A stretch of DNA of 64,000 bases from Mangrovibacterium diazotrophicum (GTDB lineage Bacteria; Bacteroidota; Bacteroidia; Bacteroidales; Prolixibacteraceae), in contig NZ_RAPN01000001.1 of NCBI RefSeq assembly GCF_003610535.1, positions 186,001 through 250,000 of the forward strand, read 5' to 3'. The notes under the pieces were generated by a model. That model was not told where the DNA came from. It ran no database searches and saw nothing but the letters and a program-made list of their open reading frames with translations. Of the stretch, positions 9,295-18,633 are shown one piece after another (the stretch's first letter is position 1; every line of letters starts with the position of its first letter). Both the position numbers and the translations under genes were made by a program.

Positions 9295-12021
9295 ATGAAG
9301 ATTACCAAATTTTGGACGAAGCATTGGCTATTCGTCCTGTTGCTTGCCGGTTTGTCCATACCGGCATTAGCAAAAACAGAAGTCACAAACTTGGTGTGTG
9401 AATATCACGTCAATCCGATTGGCTTGGATGTACACCAGCCGCGTTTAAGCTGGAAACTTCTATCAGACGATACGGATGTGATGCAAACCGCTTACGAGAT
9501 CCGGGTAACCGACGGTAGTGCAAACGGAGATCTGCTGTGGACTTCCGGAAAGGTAGATTCTGACCAATCAGTCAATCTTGTTTATGAAGGTCCTGAATTG
9601 AAATCGGGGCAGCGTGTTTATTGGCAGGTGCGCGTTTGGGATCAAAACGGAAAAGCAAGTACCTGGAGTGATACCGCCTTTTGGGAAATGGGGCTTCTGA
9701 GTCCTTCGGTATGGACTGCATTCTGGATTACGGGTGACATGGTAATGAAAAATGCTAAAGAAAGACCAAGTCCATATTTACGTAAAGAATTCCCTGTTGC
9801 GAAAAAGGTAAAATCAGCACGGGTGTATGTCACTGCTTTGGGGCTTTACGAGCTCTATTTGAACGGCCAAAAAGTGAGTGCCGATCTTTTTACGCCAGGC
9901 TGGACCAGCTATAACAAACGACTGCAATCCCAAACATACGATGTTACCGGTATGCTTCAATCGCAGAATACCATCGGAGCGATTTTGGGAGACGGATGGT
10001 ACCGGGGCAACATTGCCTGGAGAGGGAATAACTATTTTGGCGATCAAATTGCACTTTTATGTCAACTTCGGATTGAATATACGGATGGAACAAGTGAGAT
10101 TGTGAAATCGGATGATAGCTGGAAAGTGGCTACCGGTCCGATCATTTCTTCTGATATCTACAATGGCGAAACCTACAATGCAAATTTGGAAATACTAGGT
10201 TGGGCAAGCGCCGGATTCGATGATGCAAAATGGCAACCGGCAGCAGTAATCGACTACACGAAAGAAACTTTAATCGCACCGCAAGGAGAAGTGGTGAAAG
10301 TTTGTGACGAAATAAAGCCTCTGAAATTGATTACTACGCCAAAAGGCGAAATCGTTTTTGATATGGGACAGAATATGGTCGGCTGGGTGCAATTGAAAGC
10401 AGAAGGTGTGAAAGGCGATACGATTACCCTGAAATTTGCCGAGGTACTGGATAAAGACGGCAACTTCTACACGGCAAACCTTCGGGCCGCAAAAGCTACG
10501 GATAAATTTATCTTGAAAGGAGAAGGGGAGGAAACCTTTGAGCCTCATTTTACCTTTCACGGTTTCCGCTATGTGCAGCTGATTGGTTACAAGAAGGAGG
10601 CAGAGTTGAGCATGATCACCGGGAAGGTTATTCATTCGGATATGAAGCCAAGTGGATCATTTAGTTGTTCCAATCCACTGATCAATCAATTGCAACATAA
10701 CATTCAATGGGGACAAAAAGGCAATTTTCTGGATGTGCCGACTGATTGTCCGCAGCGTGACGAACGATTGGGCTGGACCGGTGATGCACAGGTTTTCAGC
10801 ATGACTGCGGCTTTCAACTACAACGTGGCAGCTTTCTTTACAAAATGGTTAGGTGATGTAGCGGCCGACCAACTTCCCTCGGGAGCAGTTCCTCATGTTA
10901 TCCCCGATGTTTTGAAAGGGGAAGGCGGCTCAACTGCCTGGGCTGATGTGTCAACAGTCATTCCCTGGAATATGTACCTGGTTTATGGCGACAAGCGGAT
11001 TTTGGAACGACAATACACGAGCATGAAGGCTTGGGTTGACTACATGCATAACATGGCTGGCGATGATAATTTGTGGACAGAGAACTGGCATTTTGGTGAT
11101 TGGCTGGCTTTTGCAACAACAAATTCAGACTATCCGGGAGCAACAACCGAGAAAGATTTGATTGCAACCGCTTACTATTCGTATTCGTCGGGAATCCTGG
11201 CAAAAACTGCCCGACTTCTGGGTAAGGAAGATGATGCTGCGAACTATCAAAACCTTTCGGATGATATTAAATCAGCATTTGTTCAGGAATACGTGACTCC
11301 GCACGGGCGCTTGGTCTCGCATACCCAGACTGCATATTCTATGGCGCTGTCCTTTGATCTTTTGCCCAAAGATTTAATTCCGAAAGCTGCTGCATATTTG
11401 GTGCAGGATGTCAGCAAATTTGGGCACCTGACAACCGGATTTGTAGGAACACCATTGCTTTGCAAATCTTTGTCGGATAATGGGTATTCCGATCTGGCCT
11501 TTATGTTACTGAACCGAAAAGAATACCCGTCGTGGTTGTACCCGGTTACGCAGGGAGCAACGACAATCTGGGAACGCTGGGACGGTCAAAAGACTGACGG
11601 AACATTTCAGGATGTTGGTATGAACAGTTTTAACCATTACGCCTATGGAGCCATCGGCGAATGGTTATACAGCTATGTGGCGGGGATCAATGTCGATCCG
11701 CAAAATCCGGGATACAAGCACATCATTTTAAGTCCACATGTGGGAGGAGACCTGACGAATGCTTCAGCTAGCTACAATTCCGTGTACGGTGAAATTAAAT
11801 CCGACTGGAGAATCGAGGATCATGATTTTGTTTACAATGTTTCAATTCCTGCTAATACAACAGCAACTGTCGTTCTGCCAAAAGCCAAAGGAAAAGAATT
11901 GCTTGTTAATTCAAAACCGGTGAATGACGAATTCAAAGCGCGGATTGATTCGGAAAATGATCAAATGCAGATTCATTTAGGATCTGGAGGCTATTCATTT
12001 AGGTATCCTTTATCAGACTAA
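9295..12021 (+). CDS. GH78 alpha-L-rhamnosidase
   Basis: A 908-residue exported enzyme with a cleavable signal (LLLAGLSIPALA). Domain order follows the family: an N-terminal fibronectin-like module (NPIGLDVHQPRLSWKL), the Bac_rhamnosid N sandwich (YVTALGLYELYLNGQ), a second sandwich (FDMGQNMVGWVQL), an (alpha/alpha)6 barrel, and a C-terminal sandwich. The GH78 hallmark DCPQRDERLGWTGD sits near residue 484 and carries the general acid Glu. It releases terminal alpha-L-rhamnose with inversion. It is probably a separate transcript after the terminator at 9196 and is the only rhamnosidase directly attached to the SusC/D locus, so the imported glycan is likely rhamnosylated. It is only distantly alike to the second GH78 at 60860. 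Confidence 0.95.
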   Translation: MKITKFWTKHWLFVLLLAGLSIPALAKTEVTNLVCEYHVNPIGLDVHQPRLSWKLLSDDTDVMQTAYEIRVTDGSANGDLLWTSGKVDSDQSVNLVYEGPELKSGQRVYWQVRVWDQNGKASTWSDTAFWEMGLLSPSVWTAFWITGDMVMKNAKERPSPYLRKEFPVAKKVKSARVYVTALGLYELYLNGQKVSADLFTPGWTSYNKRLQSQTYDVTGMLQSQNTIGAILGDGWYRGNIAWRGNNYFGDQIALLCQLRIEYTDGTSEIVKSDDSWKVATGPIISSDIYNGETYNANLEILGWASAGFDDAKWQPAAVIDYTKETLIAPQGEVVKVCDEIKPLKLITTPKGEIVFDMGQNMVGWVQLKAEGVKGDTITLKFAEVLDKDGNFYTANLRAAKATDKFILKGEGEETFEPHFTFHGFRYVQLIGYKKEAELSMITGKVIHSDMKPSGSFSCSNPLINQLQHNIQWGQKGNFLDVPTDCPQRDERLGWTGDAQVFSMTAAFNYNVAAFFTKWLGDVAADQLPSGAVPHVIPDVLKGEGGSTAWADVSTVIPWNMYLVYGDKRILERQYTSMKAWVDYMHNMAGDDNLWTENWHFGDWLAFATTNSDYPGATTEKDLIATAYYSYSSGILAKTARLLGKEDDAANYQNLSDDIKSAFVQEYVTPHGRLVSHTQTAYSMALSFDLLPKDLIPKAAAYLVQDVSKFGHLTTGFVGTPLLCKSLSDNGYSDLAFMLLNRKEYPSWLYPVTQGATTIWERWDGQKTDGTFQDVGMNSFNHYAYGAIGEWLYSYVAGINVDPQNPGYKHIILSPHVGGDLTNASASYNSVYGEIKSDWRIEDHDFVYNVSIPANTTATVVLPKAKGKELLVNSKPVNDEFKARIDSENDQMQIHLGSGGYSFRYPLSD

Positions 12022-12029
12022 AAGGTATG

Positions 12030-12108
12030 AAAAACAACTTTTGAGAAGACCGGAGCGTTGCCAAACTGGCGATTGGAGCGGCTTTTATTGCGTTCAAAGT
12101 TGGTTTTT
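12030..12108 (+). terminator. Possible terminator-like stem after the GH78 gene
   Basis: A/T-rich arms around 12030-12044 and 12093-12108 (AACAACTTTTGA against TTCAAAGTTGGTTTTT) are complementary with bulges, and the right arm ends in five Ts. The 278-base gap up to the next start shows nothing else but the promoter listed next. Confidence 0.35.
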
Positions 12109-12240
12109 AGCCTCGCTGAAAACATGATTTTTGGCAGGTCTCTTGTTTGATGCTTTTCGGCAGATCGTTCATTTCAAGACTTTTGTAGTAGAAAAGTGCC
12201 CGAAAAGCCCGAAAAATAAGGAATAATAGCTGTTAAGCAG

Positions 12241-12270
12241 TTTGGAGTTATCAATAAAATTCTATTTTTG
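12241..12270 (+). promoter_or_regulatory. Bacteroidota-type promoter for the histone-like gene
   Basis: TTTG (12241-12244), an 18-base spacer and TATTTTTG (12263-12270) match the -33 TTTG and -7 TAnnTTTG consensus of the primary sigma factor in this phylum. The start codon lies 30 bases downstream. Confidence 0.65.
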
Positions 12271-12299
12271 AGGAAACAAATACTTAAGAGAATTACATT

Positions 12300-12476
12300 A
12301 TGAAAGAACTTTTGGAAAAAATCAATGCCGAGATCGCATCTTTTCAGGAAAATGCAACTGCACAATCAGAAAATGGTAACAAAGCTGCAGGTACTCGTGC
12401 ACGCAAGGCTAGCTTGGAACTGGGTAAACTTATGAAGGAGTTCCGCCAGGTTTCATTAGAAGAGTCTAAAAAGTAA
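12300..12476 (+). CDS. Histone H1-like (Hc1-type) small DNA-binding protein
   Basis: A 58-residue protein, MKELLEKINAEI at the N-terminus and NKAAGTRARKASLELGKLM in the core, ending EESKK. It matches the short Hc1-like proteins that are widespread and abundant in Bacteroidota: an amphipathic helix followed by a basic GTRARKAS segment and a second helix. The likely role is binding and compacting DNA. The gene has its own consensus promoter 30 bases upstream and a perfect terminator 7 bases downstream, so it is a well-expressed single-gene unit. Its small size makes it easy to miss. Confidence 0.88.
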   Translation: MKELLEKINAEIASFQENATAQSENGNKAAGTRARKASLELGKLMKEFRQVSLEESKK

Positions 12477-12482
12477 TTCCAT

Positions 12483-12522
12483 ATTCTCCCTGCTCTGATA
12501 ACCCGGGCAGGGAGAATCTTTT
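12483..12522 (+). terminator. Rho-independent terminator of the histone-like gene
   Basis: Perfect 11-base arms ATTCTCCCTGC (12483-12493) and GCAGGGAGAAT (12507-12517) with a 13-base loop, then CTTTT. Confidence 0.88.
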
Positions 12523-12652
12523 ATAATTCGGTGGATGGACAATGATTGTTTGCTGACAAAGATCCAGATCCGTTTTCTGCTTTCCCTTTTCAACTCGTAA
12601 TACCTGCATCAATCCAATATCAGGCTTTCTCACTACGAGTAATTTATTTCGA

Positions 12653-14050
12653 CTAATTCTTCTCCTTATTTCTGACGTTCAGTCCGTCATATTTATTAAT
12701 TGAAAAATATTCCACCACACTAATCAATGCCATGATTGCTGTGATTTTCAAGGCCAGCTGAAAATCGACTACGGCGTAATGTCCGCTCGCTGTATTGTGA
12801 AAGGAAGCTGCTAAATGTAACAGAATTGCACCTGTTGCAACTCCAATAGCGATGCTAATTTGCTGCATGGTGTTGGCAAGTGTATTGGCATGACTCATGG
12901 ATGCCTTCGGTACATCGGCAAAAGCCAGTGTATTAAGACTGCTAAATTGCATGGAACGGGTCATGCCGGAGAAAAATAGTAAAGGGATCAGAATCAGGTA
13001 GGGCGTTTCCGGCTGCAGGTACGATTGTAGAAATACTGCCAGAGCAAGCAGGATACCGTTCACAATAAGCACCACCCGAAAGTTGAATTTGCGCGTTATC
13101 CAGATCGTTGCAGGCTTCATCGCTAAGTTACCGGTCATGCTGGCCATGTACAACAGACCAGCATCGAAGGCATTCAAGCCAAATCCAAGTTGAAAAAACA
13201 GCGGTAACAGGTAGGGAGCCGTGTTCATGACAATACGGATCAGGCCGCCGGAGAGAATATTGACCCGAAAGGTTTTTATTTTCACAACCGAAAAATCGAT
13301 CAGCGGCGAATCAATGTTGATGGAGCGCCATACCGACAAACCAATAAGAACTGCAGACAGCAGAAACAAGGCCAAAATAGTCAGTTTCCCGGTAAGTTCT
13401 TCTGCTGTCAATTCGAATACCAGTATCAGGCTCAGCAGGCCCAGACTGCTCAGCAAAAATCCTTTCCAGTCGAGTTTTCGCTGGTTTGTTTCGGTGCGGC
13501 TGGGAATATACTTGAATGCCAATAACAAGGCAATGGCACCTAAGGGGATGTTAATGAAAAATATCCAGTGCCACGATTGGTAGGTCGTGAAATAGCCACC
13601 GATGAAAGGCCCTAAAATAGGACCGATAAGTCCCGGCCAGGTGATCAGTGCAATTGCAGTAACCAGGTCTTTCTTATCGGTGTGGCTCAGCACAGCCAGT
13701 TGTCCGACCGGAACCATTAAAGCACCAGCAATGCCCTGCAAAACCCGTGATGCAATAAATGTAGGAAACGAATTGGAAAAGCCGCACAAAACAGAGCTCA
13801 GCACAAAACCAACAATGGCTGCGCTAAACACCTTTTTGACACCAAAGCGATCTGCCACCCAGCCACTGACCGGAATAAAAATAGCGACCATAATAACGTA
13901 AGCCGTGATGCCCATGCTCATTGATGCAGTGCTCACACCAAAATCCTCAGCCATCTGCGGAATGGCGGTTGTAATTGCAGTGCCGTCGATCGTTTGCATC
14001 AGGAAAGTGCCCCCGACGATGAGTGATATAATAAGTGATAATCGTTTCAT
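12653..14050 (-). CDS. MFS multidrug exporter, DHA2 (EmrB/QacA) family
   Basis: About 465 residues with some 14 hydrophobic spans, as in 14-TM DHA2 exporters. Visible signatures include LMQTIDGTAITTAIPQMAEDF in TM1 (motif D type, residues 12-32), GWVADRFGVKKVF (motif A loop 2-3) and TWPGLIGPILGPFIGG (motif C, antiporter type). It is a proton-driven drug or metabolite exporter in the inner membrane. Translation probably starts at 14050, where AGAGAAAGGAAATTAATC precedes the ATG; an extension to 14107 would add a charged leader not seen in the family. No MFP or TolC partner is adjacent, so substrate and regulation are unknown. Confidence 0.9.
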   Translation of the reverse strand: MKRLSLIISLIVGGTFLMQTIDGTAITTAIPQMAEDFGVSTASMSMGITAYVIMVAIFIPVSGWVADRFGVKKVFSAAIVGFVLSSVLCGFSNSFPTFIASRVLQGIAGALMVPVGQLAVLSHTDKKDLVTAIALITWPGLIGPILGPFIGGYFTTYQSWHWIFFINIPLGAIALLLAFKYIPSRTETNQRKLDWKGFLLSSLGLLSLILVFELTAEELTGKLTILALFLLSAVLIGLSVWRSINIDSPLIDFSVVKIKTFRVNILSGGLIRIVMNTAPYLLPLFFQLGFGLNAFDAGLLYMASMTGNLAMKPATIWITRKFNFRVVLIVNGILLALAVFLQSYLQPETPYLILIPLLFFSGMTRSMQFSSLNTLAFADVPKASMSHANTLANTMQQISIAIGVATGAILLHLAASFHNTASGHYAVVDFQLALKITAIMALISVVEYFSINKYDGLNVRNKEKN

Positions 14051-14365
14051 GATTAATTTCCTTTCTCTCTGACTAAATTTTGTGGCATTTTTCCCTGCAG
14101 ACAGCACGAATAGATGTCATCCACAATGAGGACTGTGACCTGTCGGTTAATATTCAATATTAGAATCGTTGGACAGATCGCCTAATCACAGATGTTGGGG
14201 ATTAGCCTTTCATAAGGTTGGGATCCCTGGGTGTCGGGAGTTTTAATGGAAGTAGACTGTAAAAGTATCTTATATGCGACACTAGTCTTTGCACAATTCG
14301 AGGAAAAAGTTGTACAATTCCGGTAGCTCTTTCTGTGGGGCAGGGCGTTGGTCTATCTGCTTGTC

Positions 14366-15046
14366 CTATTTCTGTTTTAGGATCAGCATTTCGTTGCCGC
14401 CTTTCTGAAATTCGTAGTCAACCTTTTCAATATGGACGAGGAAGTCCTTTTCAAAATGGTGAATTAGTTCATGCAGCAGTGCTGGTTTTTGGGCGTCCAG
14501 ATCCAGGATCGGGAAAATGCGGATTTCGCGGGCAACCCGCAGCATTTCGGTAATTGAGGCGCGGTGAAATTCAAATCCCAGCTGCGCATATAAAATCAGG
14601 AAGTGGGAGCTGAGTGCCAGGTCGAACGATTGATCTTCAAATACAGTTTGATTGGGTAGCTCGTGGTTGATGTATCGGCCTGACTTTCTACCGTTCTCAA
14701 AATCTTCCAGAAAATCGTTCATGGCCGACAGCCGAGTGCGTTCCAACTCGTCGATATTCCTGATCTTCGTCCAAACGAAATTATCGAGGTTGTTTCGGGT
14801 TTGTTTCAGAACGACATCTTTGGTTTCGGCTATGCGCTGGCGCAAATCCGAAGCGGAGAACCGGTAGATAGGATCAATGGATACAACCTGTTTGTTCTGC
14901 GCAGTCATTTCCTTGTTGAAGCTGGCCGGTCCGTCGCCAAAGCTGATGATCCGTTTATCCAGATCAGATTCAGTTAGGCTGAATAGGCTTTTATATTCAG
15001 CTAAAGTGCGTCCCCAAGGGACAGTTTGCTTTAATTCGAAGGGCAT
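14366..15046 (-). CDS. SAM-dependent methyltransferase-like protein
   Basis: A 226-residue soluble protein starting at ATG 15046 (MPFELKQTVPWGR); an upstream in-frame ATG at 15106 would add 20 residues with no family support. Motif I-like RIISFGDGPASFN (degenerate GxGxG) and an acidic VVSIDP at the end of strand 2 suggest a class I methyltransferase Rossmann fold. Later blocks FDLALSSHFLILYAQLG and EMLRVAREIRIFPILDL match the motif IV/V region of such proteins. Substrate is unknown. The neighbour at 15127 is a lipoprotein on the same strand 80 bases upstream, with no obvious functional link. Confidence 0.7.
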   Translation of the reverse strand: MPFELKQTVPWGRTLAEYKSLFSLTESDLDKRIISFGDGPASFNKEMTAQNKQVVSIDPIYRFSASDLRQRIAETKDVVLKQTRNNLDNFVWTKIRNIDELERTRLSAMNDFLEDFENGRKSGRYINHELPNQTVFEDQSFDLALSSHFLILYAQLGFEFHRASITEMLRVAREIRIFPILDLDAQKPALLHELIHHFEKDFLVHIEKVDYEFQKGGNEMLILKQK

Positions 15047-15126
15047 GAGGTATTCGGTCTTATTTTTGGGTTTGAATAAAATATTTGGAGGTGACAATCC
15101 ATACAAATCTGCTTTAGAGGTATAAG

Positions 15127-15699
15127 CTATTCATTTACCAGATTCCATTTCTGTTGCGATTTGCGATCGTAGAACTCGATGACTCCTAAGTCGGCTGCCT
15201 TTATAAAATACGAGATCCTGGGCGAGAGATTGGCAGTATCTTTCGAAATAACAAATACTTCTGAATATTGAAAACCATTGATCAAAGTATCTTGCATGTA
15301 TGCAACCTTAATTGAATCAGCAAGAGAGCTTTGGCTAGGGATGTGGAACTTGAAAAAATCACTTTTGGTAATGTTGACGTTCATTCCCCAATTATCAGAG
15401 TTATCACTGTAATCCTCGCGTATTTCGTAGCCGTTATCTGCTTGTGAGGTTGAATAGTAACTTTCGGCTTCACACCAAACATCCATAATTAGGACGCCTC
15501 TAAATGAATATGGCTCGGTCATGTAATAATCGACCACACTTAATTCGATTGTATCGCTTTTGTTTGTGTATTTTAGTGTTTCACCGATCGAGTAAGGAAC
15601 CCATTTCATTTCGGATTCGTCAAAACCAGGACATTTGTACTTGCAAGCAAAACTGGTCAATATTAGCAAACTAATTAGAAAATATTTTAGTTGTTTCAT
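15127..15699 (-). CDS. Hypothetical lipoprotein
   Basis: A 190-residue exported protein with a lipoprotein leader (ISLLILTSFAC, Cys19). After the Cys it is rich in polar, aromatic and Ser/Asp residues with beta-strand periodicity (SIGETLKYTNKSDTIELSVVDYYM). I recognise no family. Two further Cys residues (KYKC and WCEAES) could pair. It stands alone between the methyltransferase-like gene and mprF. Confidence 0.6.
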   Translation of the reverse strand: MKQLKYFLISLLILTSFACKYKCPGFDESEMKWVPYSIGETLKYTNKSDTIELSVVDYYMTEPYSFRGVLIMDVWCEAESYYSTSQADNGYEIREDYSDNSDNWGMNVNITKSDFFKFHIPSQSSLADSIKVAYMQDTLINGFQYSEVFVISKDTANLSPRISYFIKAADLGVIEFYDRKSQQKWNLVNE

Positions 15700-15841
15700 G
15701 CGCTGGCAGTTTTGTTTGAGGATGCATTTAGATCATCTTTAGTCGCCCTTTGTCTTTCTCAAAAACGTTTCAAATTACGAAACATAAATGAAGAATAGTT
15801 CAGTTCGAAGCAATTTGGAATCAATCTGCAAAAGAGTGGTT

Positions 15842-18469
15842 TCAGGGTTTCACAACCTTTTTCAATGCTGCGGGAACGCTGAACAGGTCGTAGTCGTTGG
15901 TGTAAATCAGGTATTTGTTTTGCCACTCGGGTCCGAACTTGTCCTTGAATTCCTTCAGGCCTTTGTAGTGTGCAAACGAGCGCATTTTTTCGTAGGCAAA
16001 ACGGATGCCGCGTTCGGGGAAGTTTTTACCTTCTTCAATGCCGGCCATGGCGGCAAAACCCAGGTTAGCTGTTTTGTAGCCTTTGTCTTTCAGGTAGAAA
16101 AACAGTTCGGCCATCAGGTACTCCAGCAAGCCGTTAGGGCTGTCTTTGGCATTGCGAATCAGGTCGTAGGTGGTGTCGCCCGGCTGGTAGTCGGGGATGA
16201 TGTTGGCAAAAGCGAGAATTTTTTCTTCTGCATCTTCGACGGTAATCACAGTTTGCTTTTTTAGCTCATCGGTATCGAACAAGCCTTGCGAAAATACCAG
16301 CTCGTCGTAATTCCGTTCCTTTTGCCATTCCACCGAGACAGCGTTCAGTTTTTGCAGCAAACCTGCTTTTAATGGTGGCTCGTAAACCTTGGCGACCAAT
16401 CCCAATTCTTTCTGTTTGTTGGACGAGGTGCGAATGGACTTCTTCGCTTTGCCCTCAATGGTAAACGTTGTTAGGTCGAGTACCGCTTCCTGCCCAATCA
16501 GCAATGCTTTCTTTTTTAATTGCTCGTAGACGGGCAGGCTACTTTCAGACACACGGTAAAACAGGCTCTTCATGCCGTTGGCCGTGCAAAAGCTATCGAA
16601 CTCGCGAATGACCATCGCTAGTTTCTCGGTGTCGGCACAAACGGGGTCTTCCAGTACGACGGCGTAATTCCCTGCCGGGCGGTAGGCCACAAAAGCTTCA
16701 CCTTCGGCACTGAAAAAAAAGCTTTTGTCGTAATTGGTTTTGAAGTAGTCGAGCGGTGAGTGGCCGTACTTTTGCACAAGTTCCAGTGCCGCTTCCCGCT
16801 CATGTTCTTCAGCTTTGGCTTCGAAAAAGTAAGGGCGAACCAGGGTGTAAAGCAGAAAGCCAATGGTGAGGCCGCCTGCTGCATTCAGCGAATACAAAAA
16901 GTTGAGCGCGAATTTATCAGCCGGAACCAGTGCATCGCTTTGATAAAAGAAGAAGTTCTGAATGGTGTATCGAAGCGACTGTGCCAGACTAAAATCAGTA
17001 TTGAAATGTTGCTTATCGAGAAAATAGAAGCCGATGACGCCGTACAACAACATTGCTCCGGCAGCAATGAATGCCGCATTGATCCCAATATTGGCCAGTT
17101 TGGGATTGCTGCGCACAAAATACTGGCGGCGTGTGAGGAGCAACGACTCCATGGTAAACAAGGCCAGCGACGCTTCTTCATAATCAATGGCTTTCGTGAG
17201 GTGGCCTATCGCCGAAATGGCTGCAAGGACAACCGTGATGTACCAGGCCGACCGGACACCCTTCAGCAAAAAGGCGGAAATGAGCAGCAGGAAAATTCCA
17301 ACGACAAACACGGCATAGTTCGACAGGTTGATCGCGTACCACGGCAGAAAATCGAGCAGCAAGTGTAACCGGTAATGAATGGCTGGCGTGAGCACCGACG
17401 CAATGTTGACCAAGCCGAGAGAGAAGGTGAGTACAACCGGTACGATGCGCAACAAAATGTTGTTGCGGACAAACACGAAACTGAATCCGCCAATGAACAG
17501 CAGCAGCCAGAACTCGAAAAAACGGTAAAGGAAGGTGACCGAAACAGCTTCGAGGGTTGAAAAACCGTAGCGGGTGAGGATGAAACCCATCGACAGTTCG
17601 ATGGCGCCCAGCCCGCGCAGGAACGGGGAGATGAGCAGGAACATCACCGAAACAATGTAGCCGATTATTGCTCCTTCGACCGACAGCGGATACCCCAGCG
17701 CACGCATGGCAATGAGCAGGTGCGCAATACCCACAAACTCGATAACAATGGAGATGAGCACCGTACGCATAAAATGTTTGCGGTTAAACCGAATGGCCTT
17801 TAATTCGGCATATTGGGCTTCGAAAGGTGGATGCAGTTTCACGATGAGCTGATACAACCATCCTTCGCTGGTGACCGAACGAACAGCAAGCACGATGCCA
17901 CCGACAAGCAGCAGCAGTCCGACAAAGGTGTAAATCACTTTGGACGAAAGGCTGTTAATCAACAGCGAGTAAGCCAGCGCCGGAATGGCCACAATCACGA
18001 CCGACAGGATACCCACAAAAGCATAAATGGAGGAGGCGACATGGATTTTCGATTTCGAAACCTGTTGCTTTTCAATACTCCGCGTGAAGAAGGCCAGTGA
18101 CGAAATCCCCCCGGCCGGCAAAAATACGCTGATAAAATTTCGTTTCACAAACAACAGCATGGCACTGCGCAAAGTCACGCGTTCGCCCACCGCACGGAAA
18201 CTGTATTGGTACATCACCCCCTGCAGGAAAATAAAAAAGCTCGTAATAGAGATTCCGATTAGTACCCAGATAACTGAGGCGTGTTGCAGTGTTGTTTTTA
18301 CCTGCGACAGTTCCGTCTTCTCGTGCTTGATGAAATACAGGGCCAGTGCAATAAACAAAAAGGCCAGGATGCCTTGCAGAATGATGGTTCGGTTTTCCCG
18401 AATCCGGCTGACGTCGAGAATTTTTGAGCGCTTGATTTTCTTTGCTTCCCGGGTATTGCTTGAACTCAT
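15842..18469 (-). CDS. mprF: MprF-like phosphatidylglycerol lysyltransferase/flippase
   Basis: About 875 residues. The N-terminal two thirds has many transmembrane helices, including a UPF0104/LPG-synthase TM block (FVKRNFISVFLPAGGISSLAFF and ISPFLRGLGAIELSMGFIL). The C-terminal about 320 residues form the cytosolic DUF2156 transferase domain (GEAFVAYRPAGNYAVVLEDP, ...NLGFAAMAG...NFPERGIRFAYEK). MprF transfers lysine or another aminoacyl group from tRNA to phosphatidylglycerol and flips it outward, lowering surface negative charge. Length matches two-domain MprF. ATG 18469 is preferred; a TTG lies three codons upstream. Whether the amino acid is Lys cannot be read by eye. Confidence 0.88.
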   Translation of the reverse strand: MSSSNTREAKKIKRSKILDVSRIRENRTIILQGILAFLFIALALYFIKHEKTELSQVKTTLQHASVIWVLIGISITSFFIFLQGVMYQYSFRAVGERVTLRSAMLLFVKRNFISVFLPAGGISSLAFFTRSIEKQQVSKSKIHVASSIYAFVGILSVVIVAIPALAYSLLINSLSSKVIYTFVGLLLLVGGIVLAVRSVTSEGWLYQLIVKLHPPFEAQYAELKAIRFNRKHFMRTVLISIVIEFVGIAHLLIAMRALGYPLSVEGAIIGYIVSVMFLLISPFLRGLGAIELSMGFILTRYGFSTLEAVSVTFLYRFFEFWLLLFIGGFSFVFVRNNILLRIVPVVLTFSLGLVNIASVLTPAIHYRLHLLLDFLPWYAINLSNYAVFVVGIFLLLISAFLLKGVRSAWYITVVLAAISAIGHLTKAIDYEEASLALFTMESLLLTRRQYFVRSNPKLANIGINAAFIAAGAMLLYGVIGFYFLDKQHFNTDFSLAQSLRYTIQNFFFYQSDALVPADKFALNFLYSLNAAGGLTIGFLLYTLVRPYFFEAKAEEHEREAALELVQKYGHSPLDYFKTNYDKSFFFSAEGEAFVAYRPAGNYAVVLEDPVCADTEKLAMVIREFDSFCTANGMKSLFYRVSESSLPVYEQLKKKALLIGQEAVLDLTTFTIEGKAKKSIRTSSNKQKELGLVAKVYEPPLKAGLLQKLNAVSVEWQKERNYDELVFSQGLFDTDELKKQTVITVEDAEEKILAFANIIPDYQPGDTTYDLIRNAKDSPNGLLEYLMAELFFYLKDKGYKTANLGFAAMAGIEEGKNFPERGIRFAYEKMRSFAHYKGLKEFKDKFGPEWQNKYLIYTNDYDLFSVPAALKKVVKP

Positions 18470-18586
18470 AGTTGACAATTCGTGATTCGTACCGGTTTCC
18501 GATTCCGAATTTAGTAAAAATATATGGCAACAAAACAGGGGCTGGAAGAGGGAGTATTCTTAGTCCGGATCAGCAGTATCAGCCTG

Positions 18587-18618
18587 AAAAAAGTGGCGCG
18601 GATATAGTCCCGCGCCAC
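18587..18618 (-). terminator. Rho-independent terminator of the reductase gene (minus strand)
   Basis: Perfect 9-base GC-rich arms GTGGCGCGG (18593-18601) and CCGCGCCAC (18610-18618) lie just downstream of the minus-strand stop at 18634. The A-run at 18587-18592 is a U-run in the transcript. Confidence 0.88.
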
Positions 18619-18633
18619 GAGTATGATCTAGTT

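Noticed and set aside
16760-17368. 202-codon plus-strand frame opposite mprF
   Set aside because: Anti-sense to the MprF transmembrane region; Gln/Arg-rich product typical of complement frames.
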